From positions 1 through 19,890 of the forward strand of contig CAYXJR010000077.1 of NCBI GenBank assembly GCA_964465145.1: a stretch of 19,890 nt of DNA, read 5' to 3'. A program made the translations under genes and the position numbers. The notes under the pieces were generated by a model, which was not told where the DNA came from, made no database searches, and worked only from the letters and a program-made list of their open reading frames with translations. Source of the stretch: JAUVKA01 sp964465145. Its GTDB lineage: Bacteria; Bacteroidota; Bacteroidia; Bacteroidales; UBA12481. Positions 1-8,252 of this stretch are shown piece by piece (position 1 is the first letter of the stretch; each line of letters opens with the position of its first letter).

Positions 1-34
1 TCTTGTATATTGTATCTTAATCTTGAATCTTGAA
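1..34. repeat. Degenerate 7-bp tandem array at the 3' end of the DUF4340 gene
   Basis: On the plus strand the units read TCTTGTA, TATTGTA, TCTTAA (6 bp), TCTTGAA, TCTTGAA. The array runs into the last codons of the minus-strand DUF4340 gene: its stop and final residues (about FKIQD) are encoded by repeat units. The array may continue beyond the window start. Confidence 0.6.
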
Positions 35-961
35 AAGGTTTTGGCTTTTAAAAACCTTCTCAAACAACCCGCCTGCAGATGCATCAAAATAACTACTCGG
101 ATTAAGGCTGGAGCTAATTACAGAATTTCCTTCCTCATTTCTATACCCGGTAATAACCACTGACGACATATTGTTCCCTTCCAGCGTTGCTGTAAAGGCC
201 TGATAAGTCCCTTCTAATGGATTAAAATCATCAATAAACTGTGATCCCACCAAATATGATAATTCACCAAGGTACTGAGCTGTATTTGCTGAGTCGGCAA
301 GTTGTTCGCCTATCATCCAATCGTTTCCCGGTTTATTAATTGAAAAAGTAGAATCTCCAGGATATTGGAAGCTGACCTGGGTCAGATCATTCTGGTTGCC
401 ACGGAACAAGGATTTATTTCTAAAGCTATTGATATCACGATTGAATACCATGCCGAGGTATCCTTCAACTGAGTACACTTCTTTTTCATCACTCAGACGA
501 ACAAAAGTGCTGGCTTTCTGGCTGTTCTGGTTATAGGAAAACCGTCCAATGAGTACATCACAAAGTTCTTTTCCGGCTCCCTGAACAACGACCCTGACCC
601 CGGTTGAGTCCGAAACATCAAATTCGGCCCACTTATCTTTTTTATTAGCTACCAGCCTATCAGCTTTCAGCTTACCCAGGTCATTGGCAATATTAGAGCT
701 CATGTCAGGATCTGCAGAATACTGCTTATCACGAAAAGTTAATGACCAATCATCTCCATTGCGGGTCATTTTCATCGCCTCGTAATCATTTGTCTTGGTA
801 AAAATGGAAATACTTTCGACTTCGTCGGCAGTAAAGGAAACGAGTTCTGATTTAAAGGTCCGCTCACCTTTTTTGGATTTAATGAACTGATTGGTAACTA
901 CGGCGGCCAATAAAATCAATAAAACAAATATCAGCAGCCTGTTTGTTTTCTTGTTAGACAT
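17..961 (-). CDS. DUF4340 domain protein, gld-transporter associated
   Basis: This is a 314-residue protein with a basic N-terminus and one hydrophobic segment at about residues 9-25 (LLIFVLLILLAAVV), consistent with a signal anchor that leaves the rest outside the cytoplasm. The body resembles the DUF4340 family, with repeated W/F-containing beta-rich stretches; its molecular function is unknown. The gene overlaps the end of gldG by 8 bases (ATGTCTAA), and AGGAGG lies just upstream of its ATG, so it is probably translationally coupled to gldG. By position it is a likely accessory subunit of the GldAFG transporter. The family call is from pattern memory. The extreme C-terminus is encoded by a 7-bp repeat array and may vary between strains. 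Confidence 0.75.
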   Translation of the reverse strand: MSNKKTNRLLIFVLLILLAAVVTNQFIKSKKGERTFKSELVSFTADEVESISIFTKTNDYEAMKMTRNGDDWSLTFRDKQYSADPDMSSNIANDLGKLKADRLVANKKDKWAEFDVSDSTGVRVVVQGAGKELCDVLIGRFSYNQNSQKASTFVRLSDEKEVYSVEGYLGMVFNRDINSFRNKSLFRGNQNDLTQVSFQYPGDSTFSINKPGNDWMIGEQLADSANTAQYLGELSYLVGSQFIDDFNPLEGTYQAFTATLEGNNMSSVVITGYRNEEGNSVISSSLNPSSYFDASAGGLFEKVFKSQNLFKIQD

Positions 962-2462
962 ATCCCTCCTCCATTCTTTTCATTCTTAAATTCCGATTAA
1001 ACTGCATCCTGAAAATTCCATAAATGATTACTAATAAGATAGGAAGCAGAAAATTGAAGTATTTTAAAAAAGCCTTTTTCCCGTCTTCAATTTCATCAAG
1101 CGGTCTTGACGTAACACCTTTAGTACGAAGCTCTATTAGTCCGGTATCATCAGATAAATAATCAATTGAATTTACCATGAGGCTAATATTGTCAGGCCTT
1201 TGTTGCCGTGCTTCCTGTCCTTCGCCATTCACAGCAAAATCGCCGTCTGCAACAAGGATCATTCTGGAATCGACATTACCAGAAATCTTTCCTGTCAGTA
1301 GTCCTCCAACTGTCAGTTTTTTCATGGGAAAATCAGATTCAGCCCATTGCCTGCTCACATCAAAATATATCGGAGAAGGCTGAGTACCAGATTTATCAGA
1401 GGTCCATACCAGAGGGGTAAATACTTTGGTTGTATCACCTGCATAGTTTAGGTTACTGGCAAAAAGCATAGTGATGGCCTCCAGCCCGCTGGTAATTGGA
1501 TGGTCTGCAAAACCTGATATAACTGGGATATAGTAAAATGGCACCTGCGTGGTATAATTAAACATCCCTTGCTGCTGCCGTACAGAGATTCGCTCGCACT
1601 GGGCATCAATCACAAAATTATTCTCTACAATAAGCCCCTTGCTTGTCAGCCATGTCTCAAGTCCTGTGTTGACGGAACTTCCTCGGGCCACACTAAGATC
1701 TCCCGTTACTCTGTTCATTGCCATAAAAATGTTTCCTCCCTGGCCCAAAAAGGCATCTAATTGGGCAATATGGCTTGCCGGAAAAGAATCGGTAGGTGCG
1801 ACTACGGCAATTGTCCGGTATTTATTCAAGGCATTAGCGGTATCACTAAGTTCAAATGGCTCAACTTCGTACAGTATACTAAGCGCTGCCATAGCCTGTG
1901 CATAAGAGCCGATAGATGGTTCTCCGTGACCCTGCAGCAGTCCGATCACTGGTTTATTCCTGACCGAGATTTTTTTTATGGTTGATGAAAGGGCATATTC
2001 CATTGCAGCTCCTGGCTGCATAAAGGGAATCACTTCTGATTCTTCGCCAATGGAAACTACAGCTCCCAGATATACTTTCTGCTGTTTAGCCTGGTCCTTT
2101 TCCCTTACCGTGGCTATTACAGGCTGAATACCAGCTGCCATTGCCAGCTGTTCCTGCTCTTCACTTTCGGATGGATCAATAAATTCATACACTACCATTC
2201 CTTTCGACAGATTAGTGTATTCAATCAGCATTTCCTTGAAGTCTCTCTTGGTCTTGGTCATCTGTGCCGGGACATCCTTGCTGAAGTATGCTGAAACAGT
2301 GACAGGCTCATCCAGATTTCGCAGGATATCCTTGGTCGCTCCGCTCAGAGTGTATCGATTGTCGGCTGTAAAATCCAACCGGAAGAAGAAGTTATCCGAC
2401 AGAACATTGACCAGAATCATAATGCCTATCAGAATTAAAAGATATGATGTTGTTTTCTTCAT
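954..2462 (-). CDS. gldG: GldG-like ABC transporter auxiliary protein
   Basis: A 502-residue membrane-anchored protein with a hydrophobic segment near the N-terminus (about 7-24) and a second at the C-terminus (about 468-486), followed by a short basic tail. The large domain between them would lie in the periplasm. It starts with the typical GldG pattern: a membrane segment, then FRLDFTADNRYTLS and a stretch on pushing and pulling forces (PVTVSAYFSKDVP). A glutamine-amidotransferase-like fold region follows (GLLQGHGEP near 175). GldG works with GldA (ATPase) and GldF (permease). In Flavobacterium johnsoniae these proteins are needed for gliding, but homologues occur in many non-gliding Bacteroidota. 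It follows gldF after 19 bases and overlaps the DUF4340 gene. Confidence 0.88.
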   Translation of the reverse strand: MKKTTSYLLILIGIMILVNVLSDNFFFRLDFTADNRYTLSGATKDILRNLDEPVTVSAYFSKDVPAQMTKTKRDFKEMLIEYTNLSKGMVVYEFIDPSESEEQEQLAMAAGIQPVIATVREKDQAKQQKVYLGAVVSIGEESEVIPFMQPGAAMEYALSSTIKKISVRNKPVIGLLQGHGEPSIGSYAQAMAALSILYEVEPFELSDTANALNKYRTIAVVAPTDSFPASHIAQLDAFLGQGGNIFMAMNRVTGDLSVARGSSVNTGLETWLTSKGLIVENNFVIDAQCERISVRQQQGMFNYTTQVPFYYIPVISGFADHPITSGLEAITMLFASNLNYAGDTTKVFTPLVWTSDKSGTQPSPIYFDVSRQWAESDFPMKKLTVGGLLTGKISGNVDSRMILVADGDFAVNGEGQEARQQRPDNISLMVNSIDYLSDDTGLIELRTKGVTSRPLDEIEDGKKAFLKYFNFLLPILLVIIYGIFRMQFNRNLRMKRMEEGYV

Positions 2463-2481
2463 AATCGTTCGGAATAAAGAA

Positions 2482-3201
2482 TTAAAACTTTCTGCGGGTT
2501 AGTGAATACTCAGCACCCAACAGGCCCAGGGCCATAATAGAGAAAAAGTAAATCAGATCTTTGGAATCTATTACCCCTCTTGAGATTGACTCAAAATGAG
2601 TACTTAAACTCATGTAATTCAGAACATTTCCAATCAGGCCTGATGTATTACCGGCAAGGATGCCGAAAATAATGTGTAAAAATATTCCAATCAGCAGGGC
2701 CAACAGAAAACCAACTATTTGGTTCTTGGAAATCGAACTTGCAAACAAACCGACTGCAACATATGCACCTGACATAAGAAGAAGGCCCAAATAGCCCGAC
2801 CAAACGGCTCCGTGATCAAGGTCTCCCAGAGTAGAAACAGTGAAGTAGTAGGGTAAGGTAAATGCCAGAGCAATTGCGATCAGCATCCAGCTGGACAGGA
2901 ATTTACCGACTACGATCTGCCAATCATTGATAGGTTTGGTTAGTAATAATTCAATGGTTCCTGATCGGGTTTCTTCCGCCAGCAGCCCCATAGTCAGACC
3001 AGGTATAAAAAAGAACAAGGTCCAGTAGGCAATTCCGAAAAAGGATTGCAGGCTGGCTTGTCCCACCATAAATATGTCTGATCCTGAGATCCAGGTAAAG
3101 AATCCGCTGAACCCAAGAAAAGCAACCAATAATATGTATGCCATAAGTGAATTAAAGAACGACCTTAATTCTCTCTTGGCTAGTATCCAGATTTGTCTCA
3201 T
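2482..3201 (-). CDS. gldF: GldF-like ABC-2 type permease
   Basis: A 239-residue integral membrane protein with about six hydrophobic segments, at roughly residues 20-40, 58-76, 109-126, 135-155, 163-184 and 214-232. The loop EETRSGTIELLLTKPI after the second segment is the characteristic cytoplasmic coupling region of ABC-2 permeases such as GldF and NosY. It would form the transmembrane channel energised by GldA. The gene lies 22 bases after gldA and 19 before gldG, so it is almost certainly co-transcribed with them. The transported substrate is not known for this family. Confidence 0.9.
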   Translation of the reverse strand: MRQIWILAKRELRSFFNSLMAYILLVAFLGFSGFFTWISGSDIFMVGQASLQSFFGIAYWTLFFFIPGLTMGLLAEETRSGTIELLLTKPINDWQIVVGKFLSSWMLIAIALAFTLPYYFTVSTLGDLDHGAVWSGYLGLLLMSGAYVAVGLFASSISKNQIVGFLLALLIGIFLHIIFGILAGNTSGLIGNVLNYMSLSTHFESISRGVIDSKDLIYFFSIMALGLLGAEYSLTRRKF

Positions 3202-3223
3202 ACTTTCAGTTTTTAAGGATCTT

Positions 3224-4150
3224 TTATTTCATGGTCAGTTCATGGAAAATATCTTCCAATTTCGTTTCAACCGGAGTCAATTCAGTCAAAGGCCATCCTT
3301 TCTCAACACAAAGATTAAAAATGGCCCTCCGGGATGATTCATTTGCACGGCTTTGGACCTCGAATCGATTGTTCTTATCTTTTTTATCGACCAATTCGAC
3401 AGATCTGATAGCTTTCAGGGCCTCAAATACTTCATTCGAATTTGCATCTTCGATAGTCAGGATGAGAATTTCCTGACCTTTAGCCTGCTTCCTCAATTCA
3501 TCAGGAGATCCGTCAGCAACAATTTTTCCCTTGTTTATAATCAGGATGCGGTCGCAGGTTGCTTCAACTTCAGCGAGGATGTGAGAGCTAAGGAGAACAG
3601 TTTTTTCCCGGCCGATAGTCTTGATCAATTCCCTGATCTCAATTATCTGGTTAGGGTCCAAACCAGCGGTTGGCTCATCCAGGATCAGTACTTCCGGGTC
3701 GTGTATCAAGGCTTGAGCCAGTCCAACCCGTTGACGATAACCCTTGGATAATTCACCGATCTTTTTATGCTTCTCTCCTTCAAGTCCACAGATATTGACC
3801 ATATCGAGAAGCCTTTGTTTGATTTTGGATTTCTCAATCCCCTGCAATTCAGCAACGAACTTCAGGTAATCTATCACAGGCATTTCCGGGTACAGGGGAT
3901 TCTGTTCAGGAAGGTAGCCAATATTTTTTCTGACCTCTTCGGGTTGGTCTGCAACGCTGAATTCGCCTACCCGTATATTGCCTTTTGTGGGATTAAGGTA
4001 GGTTGTTATCGCTTTCATTGTTGTTGTTTTCCCGGCACCATTGGGGCCTAGAAACCCAAGGACTTCTCCAGTCCTGACTTTGAAAGAAATATCATCAACA
4101 GCGCGTTGTGAACCATAAATTTTTGTCAGATTCTCAACAATAATATCCAT
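3224..4150 (-). CDS. gldA: GldA-like ABC transporter ATP-binding protein
   Basis: A 308-residue ABC ATPase and the first gene of the transporter operon. Visible motifs are Walker A GPNGAGKT (35-42), Q-loop Gln83, signature LSKGY (134-138), Walker B VLILDE (154-159) followed by PTAGLD, and switch His190. The C-terminal 80 residues form the extra domain typical of the GldA/NatA/DrrA branch. It would hydrolyse ATP on the cytoplasmic face to drive GldF. Upstream there are 127 bases before the tilS stop. I saw no clear TAnnTTTG promoter there, only a one-mismatch candidate (TTAGTTTG at 4195-4202 on the minus strand) without a good upstream element. Confidence 0.92.
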   Translation of the reverse strand: MDIIVENLTKIYGSQRAVDDISFKVRTGEVLGFLGPNGAGKTTTMKAITTYLNPTKGNIRVGEFSVADQPEEVRKNIGYLPEQNPLYPEMPVIDYLKFVAELQGIEKSKIKQRLLDMVNICGLEGEKHKKIGELSKGYRQRVGLAQALIHDPEVLILDEPTAGLDPNQIIEIRELIKTIGREKTVLLSSHILAEVEATCDRILIINKGKIVADGSPDELRKQAKGQEILILTIEDANSNEVFEALKAIRSVELVDKKDKNNRFEVQSRANESSRRAIFNLCVEKGWPLTELTPVETKLEDIFHELTMK

Positions 4151-4277
4151 AATGAATAATTTATTATTTTGATTTTTTAAGAGTACAAATGAAACAAACT
4201 AAACCCTAAATAAAAAGCACTCATTTGGCCTTGTTAACTACAGATAACAAAAATTAACACTCCAAGCGCCAGTTGCT

Positions 4278-5600
4278 TTAAATAGTTAAGCGAATTTCCA
4301 GGATATTCTTAGTTTTTGATGTGATTTTAAAGCGGTCATCAATACGAAGCCCTACGATCCAGACAATCTGTACACCGGAAGTGATAAGCCATAATTGTTG
4401 CTTCTCAATGATTGAAAGTTTGTTGTCGATAAAAAAATCGCTTAGTTTTTTAAGCTTATTCATACCCAAGGGATAAAAGTAATCTCCTTCATGCCATCTT
4501 CTCAGCAGGAGAGGAAATTCTATCTTATCTGCATCGATAGCTGCAATAATTGGATTATCCCTTATGGCATAATTATCAGTTTTCAAAATTTCCCAATCAA
4601 GCCTGACCGGAGAAAGAATCTTTGCCTCCAATTCATCAAGGTAATATCTATTCGAGTCAGCTTCTGATAACTCACACAAGACCAGATGTTCACGATCTTT
4701 TATAAGCAAATGGCTTTCACTGGTGAATCTTTTGCCAGAGTCGGCAATTAAAGACAGATTGATATCATGAACCTGGGTTGTATTGAATCCGAAAGGAGAT
4801 AAATATCTGAATAAGAACCAGGAAGGTTCGGGGATTTCAAGAAGTTTGGGAATACTGATGTTTATGCAAGTGCCCGATTCAGAGACCAGATCATTTAAAA
4901 GAGTGTTATAAAAAAAATCCAATGTTATGGATGATTGCCTGAAGAACTCCTGGTTTTTCAAGATGGTAGCAGGGTATGAGGGATTGATAATGAGAAATTC
5001 AGGAAGAATTTTATGGCGTAAAAAATTCCTCTTATAATTGGTTTTAAGATTGCTCGAATCTTCTCTATAGGATAGATTCTCAGTTTCGCAATATTGAGAA
5101 ATATCGCTCCTGAAGGCCCAGAGCAACGGCCGGATTAGCTTATCAGCTTTGGGTGAAATACCTGTAATCCCCGATAACCCAGTTCCACGGGCAAGGTTAA
5201 GATGAAAGGTCTCAATGTTGTCATCTGCGTTATGGGCTATTGCAATGAAATCATATCCAAAGGATTCTGTAATTTCAAAGAACCAGTTGTATCTAAGCTC
5301 ACGGGCTGCCATTTGCGTTGAGATGCAATTTTTTTGAGAATATGCATTAGTGTCAAAGCGAATGGTATGGGTGATAATCCCATATTTCTCCCCAAGATTT
5401 TCGACAAATTTCTCATCGAGGTCTGATTCCTGGCCGCGCAGCTGGAAATTACAATGAGCTATGGCACAAGAATAGGATGACTTATGAAGCAAATCGAGCA
5501 GTATCACTGAATCGATCCCACCACTCACTGCAACCAGGAGTTTGTCATCCGGAGAGCAAAGTCCCTGAGATTGGATATATTTTTTCAACCCTTGTAGCAT
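4278..5600 (-). CDS. tilS: tRNA(Ile)-lysidine synthetase
   Basis: A 440-residue cytoplasmic enzyme that converts C34 of the CAU anticodon of tRNA-Ile2 to lysidine, using ATP and lysine, so that AUA is read as Ile. The N-terminal PP-loop ATPase motif SGGIDS lies at residues 26-31. It is followed by the HCNFQLRG and AHNADDNIETFHLNLARGTG stretches typical of TilS. The C-terminal substrate-binding domain is present (LLRRWHEGDYFYPLGM, then KKLSDFFIDNKLS). Length matches the family. The gene appears monocistronic, with a candidate promoter immediately upstream. The start used gives an N-terminus about 20 residues ahead of the PP-loop, as usual. Confidence 0.95.
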   Translation of the reverse strand: MLQGLKKYIQSQGLCSPDDKLLVAVSGGIDSVILLDLLHKSSYSCAIAHCNFQLRGQESDLDEKFVENLGEKYGIITHTIRFDTNAYSQKNCISTQMAARELRYNWFFEITESFGYDFIAIAHNADDNIETFHLNLARGTGLSGITGISPKADKLIRPLLWAFRSDISQYCETENLSYREDSSNLKTNYKRNFLRHKILPEFLIINPSYPATILKNQEFFRQSSITLDFFYNTLLNDLVSESGTCINISIPKLLEIPEPSWFLFRYLSPFGFNTTQVHDINLSLIADSGKRFTSESHLLIKDREHLVLCELSEADSNRYYLDELEAKILSPVRLDWEILKTDNYAIRDNPIIAAIDADKIEFPLLLRRWHEGDYFYPLGMNKLKKLSDFFIDNKLSIIEKQQLWLITSGVQIVWIVGLRIDDRFKITSKTKNILEIRLTI

Positions 5601-5617
5601 TTCGAACTATATTAACA

Positions 5618-5648
5618 CAAAGCTATCCAATAAGTGGCCGATTGTCAA
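5618..5648 (-). promoter_or_regulatory. Candidate Bacteroidota-type promoter for tilS
   Basis: On the minus strand TAGCTTTG (5618-5625) matches the Bacteroidota -7 consensus TAnnTTTG exactly. About 20 bases upstream is TTGA (5645-5648), an approximate -33 element. The -7 box lies about 17 bases before the tilS ATG, implying a very short leader. Confidence 0.5.
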
Positions 5649-5716
5649 TTATTTCCACAAATTCAGCAATACTCTGCCCCTGCTGGTTTTTCTAATCATT
5701 TTATCGAGAAAGGAAT

Positions 5717-5941
5717 CTAATTCAGTGAATCCAATTTCCCTGGTAAAATGTTCAGTCCGGGATAACCTCCAGGGAGTTGATCGGTTTGTCGTTTTTGAAC
5801 CATGCTGGTAAACCCGCCTGATTCCGTTCTGTTGATACGGTAAGCCAGGAAATCCCGGTTCATCCGGAGGGTGGTCTGGTAGGATGAAAGTAGCATCATG
5901 ACTGCAATGCCTGAAAAGGTTAGTAATTTTATGAGTTTCAT
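5717..5941 (-). CDS. Possible small exported protein of unknown function
   Basis: A 74-residue reading frame between the 229-residue hypothetical gene and tilS. Its N-terminus (MKLIKLLTFSGIAVMMLLSS) looks like a Sec signal peptide: two lysines, a hydrophobic core of about 12 residues, then Ser-Ser-Tyr. The remaining 50 residues are polar with several Gly and Pro and no motif I recognise. It starts 29 bases after the upstream gene's stop on the same strand, which suits an operon. A longer frame in another phase (5649-6008) overlaps it, so the call depends mainly on the signal-peptide-like start. It could be non-coding or a gene remnant. Confidence 0.4.
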   Translation of the reverse strand: MKLIKLLTFSGIAVMMLLSSYQTTLRMNRDFLAYRINRTESGGFTSMVQKRQTDQLPGGYPGLNILPGKLDSLN

Positions 5942-5970
5942 ATTGAAGCATCTTTACACGGTTTTTTGAT

Positions 5971-6660
5971 CTATTTATCAATATCGTCAGATAGGAACTG
6001 ATACCCAAGCCTTTTACCGGTTCTTAATTTTGAGTCGGTGATAGATTGCCGGATCTGCCCAACGGTTGCAAGTTTAACATTGTCGTATGGGGGTACTAAA
6101 AGGTCAAAATCAAGGGTATATTGAATGGCAGCTTCAATGATCTCAGTAAGTATTGCCTTACTGATAGTCTGTGTTCCCAGGCTGGTATAATTGAACCCCG
6201 ACTGCCGTTTCCCCTGCACAAAGAAGTAATTGTCCTTATTAACAAATATCCTGGCAATCAGATAGCCCATATCATCAAACCTGTGATATTTGAACGAATC
6301 TGAAAGAAAATTATAGACACTGATAATACCAGAAAAGCCAGCAAGTACATTTTTCTTAACATAATCGGTTTTCCAAATCTCGTGTTCCCTGTTGAACTGA
6401 AAAATATTACTGTGCATGGTAAAAATCAGCAGGTCGCCGGCAACCTTCAATTCTGCTTCAAAATTTTCATTTTCATAATATTTCAATTTGATCCTTTGGT
6501 CTTTATCTGCCAATTTGCTGTTATATTTATCATTGATTTCCGCTAATACAACTTTAAGCATTTGAAAAGTTTCATACGTATTATCATACACTTTTTGCTT
6601 CAATAGCGACTTATTTGTAAGTGTCTCAATAATCTTAATTTCTTTACTTTTTTTTGCCAT
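5971..6660 (-). CDS. Hypothetical protein, proS-linked
   Basis: A 229-residue soluble protein with no signal peptide or membrane segment, beginning MAKKSKEIKIIETL, and rich in Lys, Asp, Tyr and Phe. I do not recognise a named domain. Visible features are a predicted helical N-terminal 45 residues, a mixed beta region with aromatic residues (about 60-150), and a C-terminal helix-rich part containing IETIIEAA-like and VGQIRQSI stretches. It starts 17 bases after the proS stop, so it is very likely co-transcribed with proS. Codon use and composition match the neighbours, supporting a real gene. Function is unknown, and the link to proS may be positional only. Confidence 0.8.
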   Translation of the reverse strand: MAKKSKEIKIIETLTNKSLLKQKVYDNTYETFQMLKVVLAEINDKYNSKLADKDQRIKLKYYENENFEAELKVAGDLLIFTMHSNIFQFNREHEIWKTDYVKKNVLAGFSGIISVYNFLSDSFKYHRFDDMGYLIARIFVNKDNYFFVQGKRQSGFNYTSLGTQTISKAILTEIIEAAIQYTLDFDLLVPPYDNVKLATVGQIRQSITDSKLRTGKRLGYQFLSDDIDK

Positions 6661-6677
6661 GGTTTCAATATATTATA

Positions 6678-8150
6678 TTAATATGCTTTTGCAAATAACA
6701 CCCTTTGAGCGGATGGTTTACCTGTTTTAATGCATCTACCTTCTTCCATCGGATTGTTAATGGGAATACAGCGGATGGTTGCTTTAGTTTCCTCCTGGAT
6801 CAGTTTTTCTGTTTCAGACGTTCCGTCCCAGTGGGCAGATATAAATCCACCCTTGTCAAGGAGGGTAACGAACTCATCCCAATTATCAGCTCTATGCATA
6901 CTTTTTTCTCTGAAATTCAGAGCTTTAGAAAATATGTTATTCTGAATCTCATCAAGGAGATTTGAACAATAGTCGACAAGCAGGTCTTTTGAGATAACTT
7001 CTTTTGTAAGTGTATCCCTGCGTGCAACTTCAATAGTTCCATTTTTCAGGTCACGAGGCCCAATAGCAAGCCTGATCGGTACTCCTTTAAGTTCATATTC
7101 AGCAAATTTCCATCCTGGCTTCTGAGTATCCCGATCATCAACTTTTACGGTGATACCTGCTTTCCGAAGGTCGGCTGCAAGTTTGTGTGAGAATTCGCTT
7201 GTGCTGGAATATTCTTCAGGAGTTCTATATATCGGGACAACAACTATTTGGTATGGAGCTAATTTTGGTGGCAGAACCAAACCGTTGTCGTCGGAATGTG
7301 CCATGATGAGGGCACCAATTAGTCTGGTGCTCACCCCCCATGAGGTGGCCCAGACAAATTCTTCTTTTCCTTCTTTTGAAGCAAATTTTACATCAAAGGC
7401 TTTGGCAAAGTTCTGTCCAAGGAAATGTGAGGTTCCGGCCTGAAGTGCTTTCCCATCCTGCATCAAAGCTTCAACACAGTAGGTGTCAATCGCCCCGGCA
7501 AATTTCTCTCCCTCAGTTTTTATACCCTTAATAACCGGAACTCCCATATATTTCTCAGCAAATTCAGCGTAAATATCCAGTATCCTGAGTGTTTCTTCCA
7601 CTGCTTCCTGACTTGTAGAATGGGCAGTGTGTCCTTCCTGCCATAGGAATTCCGCAGTACGAAGGAACAGGCGTGTACGCATTTCCCAACGCACTACATT
7701 GGCCCACTGATTAATAAGAAGGGGCAAATCGCGGTACGACTGTATCCAATTACGATATGTATTCCAGATGATTGTTTCAGATGTAGGACGAATTATTAAT
7801 TCTTCTTCTAACTTGGCCTGCTCATCTACTACCAGTCCGCTACCCGAAGGATTTTTCTTCAGGCGATAATGCGTTACAACCGCACACTCCTTGGCAAATC
7901 CCTCAACATGATCTGCCTCACGGCTAAAAAAGGATTTCGGAATAAAAAGGGGAAAGTAGGCATTGACATGTCCAGATTCCTTAAACATAATATCAAGCTG
8001 AGCCTGCATCTTCTCCCAGATTGCATATCCATATGGCTTGATCACCATACACCCTCTTACCGCTGAATTCTCCGCCAAATCAGCCTTAATTACCACATCA
8101 TTGTACCATTGGGAATAATTTTCTTCCCTGGATGTCAAAACTTTCGCCAT
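6678..8150 (-). CDS. proS: Prolyl-tRNA synthetase, archaeal/eukaryotic type
   Basis: A 490-residue class II aminoacyl-tRNA synthetase that charges tRNA-Pro. The short architecture without the bacterial inserted editing domain marks it as the archaeal/eukaryotic-type ProRS found in Bacteroidota. Visible landmarks are RPTSE (121-125), the class II motif 2 region RWEMRTRLFLRTAEFLWQEGHTAH-like stretch at 154-177, the motif 3 region around WGVSTRLIGALIMAHSD, an anticodon-binding domain from about residue 290, and the type's conserved C-terminal Tyr (FAKAY). The C-terminal zinc-site region keeps RCIP and RCIKTGKP but has Thr where many relatives have the second Cys of CxxC, so metal binding is probably lost. 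The gene is divergent from the lipoprotein gene across about 100 bases. Confidence 0.96.
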   Translation of the reverse strand: MAKVLTSREENYSQWYNDVVIKADLAENSAVRGCMVIKPYGYAIWEKMQAQLDIMFKESGHVNAYFPLFIPKSFFSREADHVEGFAKECAVVTHYRLKKNPSGSGLVVDEQAKLEEELIIRPTSETIIWNTYRNWIQSYRDLPLLINQWANVVRWEMRTRLFLRTAEFLWQEGHTAHSTSQEAVEETLRILDIYAEFAEKYMGVPVIKGIKTEGEKFAGAIDTYCVEALMQDGKALQAGTSHFLGQNFAKAFDVKFASKEGKEEFVWATSWGVSTRLIGALIMAHSDDNGLVLPPKLAPYQIVVVPIYRTPEEYSSTSEFSHKLAADLRKAGITVKVDDRDTQKPGWKFAEYELKGVPIRLAIGPRDLKNGTIEVARRDTLTKEVISKDLLVDYCSNLLDEIQNNIFSKALNFREKSMHRADNWDEFVTLLDKGGFISAHWDGTSETEKLIQEETKATIRCIPINNPMEEGRCIKTGKPSAQRVLFAKAY

Positions 8151-8252
8151 ATTGTTGTTTTTGGTATAGTATTTGCGTCTTGATTACTAAATTATAGGAT
8201 GCAAATTAAGAAAATTTAATCCTATATTTAAAACAAATTGGAGGAACGAAAT

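Noticed and set aside
5649..6008. 119-residue minus-strand frame overlapping the small exported ORF
   Set aside because: It overlaps the end of the 229-residue gene and has His/Arg/Pro-rich composition typical of an out-of-phase shadow. It is not excluded entirely.
8238..8252. TTG start for the lipoprotein, 5 codons upstream
   Set aside because: It would overlap the GGAGG site at 8240-8244, and ATG at 8253 has ideal spacing.
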